From NCBI RefSeq assembly GCF_017873095.1, contig NZ_JAGGJU010000003.1, forward strand, positions 186,001-250,000: a DNA stretch of 64,000 bases, given 5' to 3'. The translations under genes and the position numbers were made by a program. Position 1 is the stretch's first letter. The number at the start of each line of letters is the position of its first letter. The notes under the pieces were generated by a model. It was not told the DNA's origin. It made no database searches and was given only the letters and a program-made list of their open reading frames with translations. The DNA is from Heterorhizobium halophytocola (GTDB lineage Bacteria; Pseudomonadota; Alphaproteobacteria; Rhizobiales; Rhizobiaceae). This document shows positions 58,115 to 64,000 of the stretch, in pieces.

Positions 58115-58422
58115 CGGCGGCGGTCATCGCCGGCTATTGCCGGATGCTGATGCGAGAGCGGGCCGCCCATTGGCGGCCCGCGCAATCCCGGTCGTGCTGA
58201 CGATTGACGGGCGCGCATGGTCGTTGCCGTCAACTGCGCGACATCGAACGGCGCGGTTTGGCACGCGCGGCGTCGTATTCCTCTGGAAGATCGGGCTGTC
58301 GAACGGCCAGGGGTTCCCGGCATGCTCTGTAACGGGGTGAAAACCCGGGTGCCGGGTCGCGTTCGACGTTTTGGAAGGCAGGAGTGCGCGCTTCGGCGCC
58401 ATGGGGCAAACAGGAGGCCGCC
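58115..58422. other. Spacer between ligM and the MTHFR-like gene, with a hairpin
   Basis: No gene is seen. GCGGGCCGCC (58158-58167) pairs perfectly with GGCGGCCCGC (58172-58181) around CATT, but no T-run follows, so it may be a Rho-linked or stabilising hairpin. The rest is ordinary GC-rich sequence, in which promoters for the downstream gene may lie. Confidence 0.45.
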
Positions 58423-59346
58423 TTGCGGAATGTGTTCAGGACATTGATGGACAGCCAGCCGGCCGAGGCGCCGGTCGCGCCGCAAATGGCAGAGCTGATC
58501 CGGGGTTATTCGATCGAGGTGATGCCGCGCACTGCCGCGAAAGTGGAGGACTTTCGCCATTTGCTGCCGGCCGGCACCCGGGTCTATATCGCCCATATCG
58601 ACGGAACGCCGATCGACGACATGGTGGCAACCGCGGTGCGCATCGCGGGCGAGGGCTTCCCGGTCATGCCGCATCTGCCGGCACGCAGCATCCGTGACGC
58701 CGGCGAACTCGAATTATGGCTGAAGCGCTACCGTGACGAAGCGGGCGTCGACCAGGCGCTGCTGCTCGGTGGCGGCAGCCGCAGCCCGGCCGGCATGCTG
58801 ACAAGCTCGATCGAGATGATCGAGACAGGGCTCTTCGACCGCTATGGCTTTCAGCGGCTGCATGTCGCCGGCCATCCGGAAGGCAATCGCGACATCGACC
58901 TCGACGGAACGACAAGGCTCGTCGACGATGCGCTGACCTGGAAGCAGCGTTATAGCAAAAGCACCGATGCGGCGATGGCCATCACGACGCAGTTTGCCTT
59001 CGACGCCGAGACGATCATCGCCTGGGATCGGCGCTTGCGCGCGGCCGGCATCACCATGCCGGTGCATATCGGCGTCGCCGGCTCGGCCAAGCTGCAGACG
59101 CTGCTGAAATATGCGATCGCCTGCGGCGTCGGTCCCTCGCTGAAGGTGCTGCAGAAGCGGGCGATGGACATCACCAAGCTGATGTTGCCCTATGAACCGA
59201 CGGATGTGCTGTCGGCGCTGGCCGATCATGTGGCGCAGGAAGACAGCCTGATCGAACAGGTGCATTTCTTCCCGCTCGGCGGGATAAGTGCTGCGGCCGA
59301 ATGGGCCAATGCTCGGACCGGCGAAACCTTGCCGCAGAGCGCCTGA
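58423..59346 (+). CDS. Methylenetetrahydrofolate-reductase-family protein
   Basis: A 307-residue TIM-barrel flavoprotein of the MetF family. Landmarks include ALLLGGGSRSP, LHVAGHPEGNRD and TQFAFDAETIIAWDRRLRAAG; it differs from housekeeping MetF in several places. By context it would oxidise 5-methyl-THF made by LigM back to methylene-THF. I choose TTG 58423 with AGGAGG five bases upstream; GTG 58384 is an in-frame alternative that overlaps poorly with the family. Confidence 0.82.
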   Translation: MRNVFRTLMDSQPAEAPVAPQMAELIRGYSIEVMPRTAAKVEDFRHLLPAGTRVYIAHIDGTPIDDMVATAVRIAGEGFPVMPHLPARSIRDAGELELWLKRYRDEAGVDQALLLGGGSRSPAGMLTSSIEMIETGLFDRYGFQRLHVAGHPEGNRDIDLDGTTRLVDDALTWKQRYSKSTDAAMAITTQFAFDAETIIAWDRRLRAAGITMPVHIGVAGSAKLQTLLKYAIACGVGPSLKVLQKRAMDITKLMLPYEPTDVLSALADHVAQEDSLIEQVHFFPLGGISAAAEWANARTGETLPQSA

Positions 59347-59418
59347 CGCTCAAGCGGCGGGTTCAGTGAGGCGGGCGCACAAGGCGCCGGCCACCGGTTG
59401 CCTTGATCAGGCGTGGCG

Positions 59419-60237
59419 CTACTGCGCCAGGCCGAGATCTGCCAGATAGGCGGCCGAATCGCGGATGCGGTCGTGGTCGCGCAGTTCGAGGATCAGCCGC
59501 GGTTCGGACTGCAGATCGGCTATCGCCTCGAACACCGAATGCCAGCGGATATTGCCTTCGCCGAGCGACCAGTGACGGTCCGCATAGCCGTCGACATCCT
59601 GCAGGTGCACATGCCGGAGGCGATTGCCGGCGATCCGCACATAGTAGTCGACCGGCGGCGCGCCATGCGAGATGTGGGCGCAGTGGGCATGGCCCGTGTC
59701 GAGCGACACCGAGACCGCTTCCGAGCCGAAGGAATTGGCAAGCAGGGTCCGGTGGGCCGGATCCCGGTCCTCGATGTTCTCCAGGACCAGGTTGCAGCCG
59801 ATCGATTCGGCCCGGCGCACCGCCTCGGCCAGCGTCATGTGGCACCGCTCGATCACGTCCTCGAAAGCGCCGGGATCCTTCGTCATGTTGGTGTAGGACC
59901 AGGTGGTGAACGGGCTATGCACCACCATATGGGTCGCTGCGAGCGCCTCGCAGACCTCAAGCCCCTGCAGCAGCCGTTTTGTAACGACGGCGCGTATATC
60001 CGGATCCTCGCTGGCGATGGTGAAACCCCAGAAGGGCCCGTGGATGCCCATCCGGCCCTGATAGCCGTCGAGCAGCGCGCGCAACCGTGTGACCAAAGGA
60101 TGCCAGTCACCGTCAAGAATCTCGGCGTCGATAAAGTCCTGCAATTCAAGGTCACGCTGCCGCTCGATCAGCCAGTCGCGGTGGGTGTCGAGGCTGTCCA
60201 GCGTCAAAGCGGCGCCGACGATCGGAAGATCGGTCAT
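59419..60237 (-). CDS. Sugar phosphate isomerase/epimerase-type TIM-barrel protein
   Basis: A 272-residue AP-endonuclease-2-like TIM barrel. Metal-binding residues are visible in MVVHSPFTTW, LVLENIEDRD, SLDTGHAHCAHI and RHVHLQDVDG. Such proteins isomerise sugars or act on cyclic polyols. Function unknown. ATG 60237 has GGAG nine bases upstream. It runs opposite to the ligM block, ending 72 bases from it. Confidence 0.83.
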   Translation of the reverse strand: MTDLPIVGAALTLDSLDTHRDWLIERQRDLELQDFIDAEILDGDWHPLVTRLRALLDGYQGRMGIHGPFWGFTIASEDPDIRAVVTKRLLQGLEVCEALAATHMVVHSPFTTWSYTNMTKDPGAFEDVIERCHMTLAEAVRRAESIGCNLVLENIEDRDPAHRTLLANSFGSEAVSVSLDTGHAHCAHISHGAPPVDYYVRIAGNRLRHVHLQDVDGYADRHWSLGEGNIRWHSVFEAIADLQSEPRLILELRDHDRIRDSAAYLADLGLAQ

Positions 60238-60408
60238 CTGGTCTTGCTCCTTGGGCGAGAATGGGGTGGGCCGATCGCGAGGCGGTGTGATCGGTGGCCC
60301 CGAGCATGACAAGGCAGCATGACAGGCGCATGTCCGCGCCTGTGGGCAAACGCCGGCGGTGACGGACGTCACGACGGCGGAAAACGGATTTGTTTAAAAG
60401 GGAGAGAG

Positions 60409-60483
60409 TGGCACGCCCTAGGGGAGTCGAACCCCTCTTTCCAGAATGAAAATCTGGCGTCCTAACCGATAGACGAAGGGCGC
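60409..60483 (-). tRNA. tRNA-Glu (anticodon TTC), copy 2
   Basis: Identical over 75 bases to the copy at 55380, same strand. Identity reaches 81 bases (60407-60487) and then stops sharply apart from the promoter boxes. Confidence 0.95.
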
Positions 60484-60497
60484 GTGCGCTGAGCGGT

Positions 60498-60527
60498 CTT
60501 ATAGTCAGGGGTTGCGGTTCTCGCAAG
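60498..60527 (-). promoter_or_regulatory. Sigma-70-type promoter of tRNA-Glu copy 2
   Basis: On the minus strand, CTTGCG and CTATAAG are 17 bases apart, and the latter ends 14 bases before the tRNA, the same geometry as copy 1. Confidence 0.75.
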
Positions 60528-60692
60528 CGCAAAATGACGAAATTTTGAAAAATATGTCACGCTTGTCGCGAGCCTGTGGATGAGCGAAAACACCAACTAT
60601 TTTCAGGCGGTTGGTCGAAATTCTTAAGGAAGTGATAAAGCCCGGGCGCCGGTGGTTTCGCCGTCCGTCATGCCTTGTGGCCTCCGGCGCGT

Positions 60693-61229
60693 CTAAAGTC
60701 CGTCATCCATCCCTGCGCCGGTGTCGGCGGCGGCTGCCACGACCGGGCGGCGGGCGCTGAACAGGCTGGCGCTCGCGGCATTATAGCCATAATGCGGCAT
60801 GCCGACAGGCATCAGGCTCGCCTGGGTTTCCCGTCCGCCGGGCGTCTCTATTGCCGGCTGGGGAGCCGCGGCAAAGATGCTCGACTGATAGGCGGATACG
60901 CCGGTCGGCTGGGTCGTCAATTCGCCGAGATCGGCCGGAGCCGAATTCAGCGCGGTGGCCTGACCGGTGCCGGCCGGATGTCCTGCCGGCATGTCGTCGG
61001 CAGTGTCGATCGTCGCATTCGTGCCGGCGATCCGCGCATCGTCGCTCAGCACCATAACGCGGGGATCACTGTATCCGTCGACGGCTGCATCTGCGGTCTT
61101 TGCCGCCTTGCCCTTGCCCGCCGTGTTGACCGCCAGCAGTTCGCCGGCCGTCTTGCAGCCCGTGAGTGTCCCCGAAACGAGGCAGACGGCTGCAAGGCCG
61201 ATGGCAATCCGGTGAAGGGCAGGGGTCAT
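60693..61229 (-). CDS. Lipoprotein of unknown function
   Basis: A 178-residue protein with a signal sequence and lipobox-like TLTGC (Cys25). The mature part is a low-complexity Ala/Thr/Gly/Pro-rich chain without recognisable domains. ATG 61229 has GAGGA upstream. Possibly an envelope lipoprotein; no neighbour clarifies its role. Confidence 0.7.
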   Translation of the reverse strand: MTPALHRIAIGLAAVCLVSGTLTGCKTAGELLAVNTAGKGKAAKTADAAVDGYSDPRVMVLSDDARIAGTNATIDTADDMPAGHPAGTGQATALNSAPADLGELTTQPTGVSAYQSSIFAAAPQPAIETPGGRETQASLMPVGMPHYGYNAASASLFSARRPVVAAAADTGAGMDDGL

Positions 61230-61345
61230 GGGGCCGTCCTCGTGCAAGCAAGACATCCCGGCGATACCTGTGCAGGTGGCCGGGATGCCCTGGTCTGTTC
61301 AGTCTCCAGTATCGGGGCTGAAGCTTGCGCGGGGCGTAAAGGGTC

Positions 61346-61786
61346 TTACCAGGCGCCGGTATTGGCCATCGATGTCCAGGGTTCCTGCGGCGACAGGCTC
61401 TCGCCCTTTTGCAGGATTTCGATCGAGATGCCGTCCGGGGAGCGCACGAAAGCCATGTGGCCGTCGCGCGGCGGGCGGTTGATCGTCACGCCATTGTCCA
61501 TCAGCTTCTGGCAGATCGCATAAATGTCGTCGACCTCATATGCGAGGTGGCCAAAATTGCGGCCTCCGGTATAATCCTCCGGATCCCAGTTGTAGGTGAG
61601 TTCGAGGCAGGGTGCCTGGTCCGCCTCTGCGGCGTGCTTGTCCTGCGGGGCGGCAAGGAAGATCAGGGTGAAGCGGCCCTTCTCGTTTTCGATCCGGCGA
61701 ACCTCTTCCAGTCCGAAGAGCTCGCAGTAGAAACGCAGCGAGCTGTCGATGTCCTTTACGCGGACCATGGTGTGTAGATAACGCAT
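61346..61786 (-). CDS. gloA: Lactoylglutathione lyase (glyoxalase I)
   Basis: A 146-residue VOC-fold enzyme converting the methylglyoxal-glutathione adduct to lactoylglutathione. The four metal ligands are His5, Glu62, His80 and Glu123, in the positions of the Ni/Zn enzyme. AGGAGG is five bases before ATG 61786. It is divergent from the cold-shock gene. Confidence 0.93.
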   Translation of the reverse strand: MRYLHTMVRVKDIDSSLRFYCELFGLEEVRRIENEKGRFTLIFLAAPQDKHAAEADQAPCLELTYNWDPEDYTGGRNFGHLAYEVDDIYAICQKLMDNGVTINRPPRDGHMAFVRSPDGISIEILQKGESLSPQEPWTSMANTGAW

Positions 61787-61977
61787 GATTGCCTCCTGGT
61801 TGATGGCCCCAGCATATGGCCCACAGCACAGGTTCGAGCAAGGCCGGCAGTGCATAAACAAGCAAACAGGAAACTTTGGAAACTAGGGCTTGCAACCACC
61901 CGTTACTGAAATGTTAATCTGTTTTGCAAGAATCAGTTAACTGTTATGAGTGACGCGTTATCGAGGGGCTGAGGGAA

Positions 61978-62556
61978 ATGGCGGAAAGGCTATCATCGAA
62001 AGATCTCGAGAGTATCGAGAACTTGTCCGGCGACAACCTTGATCTTGTCGAGATCACGGGCGTCGTGAAATGGTTCGATGTGGCCAAGGGGTTCGGATTC
62101 ATCATCCCCGACAAAGGGATGCAGGATGTCCTTCTTCACGTCACCTGTCTTCGCCGCGACGGCTACCAGACCATTCTGGAAGGCACCCGCATCGTTGCTC
62201 TCGTGCAGAAACGTGATCGCGGCTTCCAGGCCTTCCGCATTCTGTCGATGGACCAGTCCACCGCCATCCACCCCTCGCAGATGCCGCCGGTGCGCACCCA
62301 TGTCCAGGTCACGCCGACCAGCGGGCTGGAACGGGCGCTGGTCAAGTGGTTCAACCGCACCAAGGGCTTCGGCTTCCTGACGCGCGGCGAGGGCACCGAG
62401 GACATCTTCGTCCATATGGAAACCCTGCGCCGCTTCGGCCTCACCGAGCTTCGCCCCGGACAGACGGTGCTGGTGCGCTATGGCGACGGGGAAAAGGGCC
62501 TGATGGCGGCCGAGATTCATCCAGATACACCCGGTCCCGCTGCCCGATCCCATTGA
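61978..62556 (+). CDS. Double cold-shock-domain protein
   Basis: A 192-residue protein with two cold-shock domains, about 26-92 (GVVKWFDVAKGFGFII) and 116-182 (ALVKWFNRTKGFGFLT), both with aromatic RNP1/RNP2 residues for single-stranded RNA or DNA binding. Such tandem proteins are typical of Rhizobiales. The first domain ends with a DVLLHVT variant of DVFVH. A long AT-rich leader (61860-61977) precedes it. Confidence 0.92.
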   Translation: MAERLSSKDLESIENLSGDNLDLVEITGVVKWFDVAKGFGFIIPDKGMQDVLLHVTCLRRDGYQTILEGTRIVALVQKRDRGFQAFRILSMDQSTAIHPSQMPPVRTHVQVTPTSGLERALVKWFNRTKGFGFLTRGEGTEDIFVHMETLRRFGLTELRPGQTVLVRYGDGEKGLMAAEIHPDTPGPAARSH

Positions 62557-62587
62557 CGGGTGTCCCTTGCTTATCAGAGAACCGATC

Positions 62588-63067
62588 ATGGTCCGTTTTT
62601 CCTTCAGGAGCGCATCTGTTGCGCTCTTTTTGCTGTGTGGGGTGCTGTTTTCGGCCTTGGCCGTCGCGGCCAGGGCAGAGCTTGCCACCCGGGCGCTGAC
62701 CGTCGAGATGGCCTCCGGCAAGACCCATGCCTTTACCGTCGAAGTGGCCCGCACGGCGCAGGAGCGCGAGCGCGGGCTGATGGAGCGGGATACGCTGGAT
62801 CCGGATGCGGGCATGCTCTTCGATTTCGGTGCGCCGCGACTGGTCACCATGTGGATGCATGACACGCCGAAGCCACTCGACATGCTGTTTGCCGACAAGA
62901 CGGGCCGGATCACCCGGATCGCCGCGATGACCACGCCGTTTTCCGAGGACCTGATCAGCTCGGGCGGCGACGTGCTCTATGTCGTCGAGATCAGGGGTGG
63001 GCGGGCAAAGGAACTCGGCATCAAGGTCGGCGACAGGCTCGGCGGTGCTGCCTTGCAGCATCCCTGA
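62588..63067 (+). CDS. DUF192 secreted protein
   Basis: A 159-residue exported DUF192 protein. The signal peptide (about 1-30, RFSFRSASVALFLLCGVLF) precedes the family domain with LMERDTLDPDAGMLFDF, VTMWMHDTPKPLDMLF and the terminal VVEIRGGRAKELGIKVGD. Function unknown. ATG 62588 starts the signal peptide; TTG 62567 is possible. It follows the cold-shock gene by 31 bases. Confidence 0.87.
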   Translation: MVRFSFRSASVALFLLCGVLFSALAVAARAELATRALTVEMASGKTHAFTVEVARTAQERERGLMERDTLDPDAGMLFDFGAPRLVTMWMHDTPKPLDMLFADKTGRITRIAAMTTPFSEDLISSGGDVLYVVEIRGGRAKELGIKVGDRLGGAALQHP

Positions 63068-63166
63068 AATCGACAGCGAAAATGTTGTCTGTTTGGAACG
63101 GGATAGGCTTTTTTTAAGGTTGCGGCCCCTATATGAACCGTGTATTGCCACGGGGATAGCAAGGCA

Positions 63167-63243
<77 letters not shown>

Positions 63244-63341
63244 TCGTTCTGTTTCTTCCGCAGGGAAGCGACCGGACGGGCAGGCCTTGATATCGGCGGG
63301 GCACGGTAACCCTTTATCTGCTTATGGGAGCTTGAGAGCTG

Positions 63342-63647
63342 ATGTCTGCCAAGATCTATCGCCCAGCAAAGACCGCCATGCAGTCGGGCAAGGCCAAGAC
63401 GCATCTTTGGGTTCTGGAGTTCGACCAGTCGCAGCCGCGCAAGATCGACCCGATCATGGGGTATACCAGTTCGGTCGACACGCTGCAGCAGGTCAAGCTC
63501 ACCTTCGAGACCCAGGAACTGGCGGAAGCCTATGCCATGCGCAACGGGATCGAATACCGGGTCGTGGCGCCCAAGGAGCCCAACCGGCAGAACGTCTCCT
63601 ATACCGACAATTTCCGCTATACGCGCCAGCAACCCTGGACGCACTGA
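63342..63647 (+). CDS. NDUFS4-like subunit of respiratory Complex I (ETC complex I subunit)
   Basis: A 101-residue protein of the NDUFS4/18-kDa family, an accessory NADH:ubiquinone oxidoreductase subunit in alphaproteobacteria and mitochondria. The core reads KIYRPAKTAMQSGKAKTHLW, and the end has FRYTRQQPWTH. ATG 63342 follows a GGGAGC-type site. It lies between tRNA-Pro and tRNA-Arg. Confidence 0.9.
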   Translation: MSAKIYRPAKTAMQSGKAKTHLWVLEFDQSQPRKIDPIMGYTSSVDTLQQVKLTFETQELAEAYAMRNGIEYRVVAPKEPNRQNVSYTDNFRYTRQQPWTH

Positions 63648-63724
63648 GGCCCGGCTTTCCGCGCCCAGTCGGCAATCGTCCGCTGCCAGCCGCCGGACGC
63701 TTCAGATGCCACAGCCTTGAGAAA

Positions 63725-63801
63725 GGCCCCTTAGCTCAGCTGGATAGAGCACCGGCCTTCTAAGCCGACGGTCGCAGGTTCGAATCCTGCAGGGGTCGCC
63801 A
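63725..63801 (+). tRNA. tRNA-Arg (anticodon TCT)
   Basis: A 77-base gene including CCA. Acceptor arms GGCCCCT and AGGGGTC pair (one G-U), the anticodon loop CTTCTAA gives TCT, and the T-loop is GTTCGAATC. The outermost anticodon-stem pair is C-A. Confidence 0.93.
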
Positions 63802-63893
63802 ATCCTACCCTTAACATGTTGATTTCATTCAAGGTGCGATTGCTCGGGGAATAGGGTGCGCCTGAACTTTGCCAGAGGTGCCGAGGCTGGAAT

Positions 63894-64000
63894 ATGTCTT
63901 ACGAGATCCGCCCCGGCCTCGGGAAAAAGACCGTCGCAAAAACATGGCGCAAAGGCGCGGACGCGAAGCTGCAGGGTCGCGACGGGGTTAGGGCAGTTTT
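63894..64000 (+). CDS. Possible gene start, truncated by the window end
   Basis: The frame from ATG 63894 stays open to the last base (about 35 codons, opening MSYEIRPGLGKKTVAK). GAGG lies seven bases upstream. It is basic and could be the start of an integrase or other DNA-binding protein, but there is too little to identify it. Confidence 0.35.
   Translation, partial: MSYEIRPGLGKKTVAKTWRKGADAKLQGRDGVRAV

Overview
The window (about 64 kb, GC-rich throughout) looks like chromosomal core sequence of a Rhizobiales alphaproteobacterium, most likely a member of the Rhizobiaceae. The grounds are the scpA-scpB-tatABC-serS-surE-pcm-nlpD gene order, a fused SecDF, TrmFO, two DUF1127 mini-genes, class I PhaC, a two-domain cold-shock protein and an RNA matching the alpha-proteobacterial ar14/NfeR1 family. 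No phage, CRISPR or full-length insertion sequence was seen. Species cannot be named from the sequence alone.

Layout. 1-24 kb: cell envelope, chromosome segregation and protein export (SPOR protein, nagZ, scpAB, an ABC ATPase, tatABC, serS, surE-pcm-nlpD, DUF815 ATPase, yajC-secDF), then a Mth938-like protein, a squalene/phytoene-synthase-like protein, SDR/AraC and SDR/XRE divergent pairs, and trmFO. 24-28 kb: small-gene and regulatory stretch with a MITE-like insertion in a terminator, two DUF1127 genes, a minus-strand small RNA with three anti-Shine-Dalgarno hairpin loops, and the DUF2157/GDYXXLXY pair. 28-43 kb: tRNA-Leu, tig, a methyltransferase, DUF4396, a coniferyl-aldehyde-dehydrogenase-like gene, LprI/MliC-like lipid or periplasmic protein, two MFS transporters, an LLM monooxygenase, TetR, an endonuclease/phosphatase-family protein, sthA, an SDR and a class III aminotransferase. 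43-55 kb: recQ, then radC-map-sfsA and phaC on the minus strand, a lipoprotein, an aminotransferase-hom pair and recJ. 55-60.5 kb: two identical tRNA-Glu genes in direct orientation enclose a block with a GntR/FCD regulator, a LigM-type tetrahydrofolate-dependent O-demethylase, a methylenetetrahydrofolate-reductase-family protein and a TIM-barrel isomerase. 60.5-64 kb: a lipoprotein, glyoxalase I, a double cold-shock protein, a DUF192 protein, tRNA-Pro, an NDUFS4-like Complex I subunit, tRNA-Arg and the first codons of a possible gene cut by the window end.

How the parts fit. Most of the window is housekeeping. Three places stand out: the anti-SD small RNA at 26.2 kb; the 151-bp inverted-repeat element that appears to have duplicated an 18-bp terminator stem at 24.5 kb; and the tRNA-Glu-bounded O-demethylation block, where LigM would move an aryl methyl group to tetrahydrofolate and the MTHFR-like enzyme would return it to the one-carbon pool, under the neighbouring FCD regulator. 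All assignments are from reading the sequence; no database search was run.
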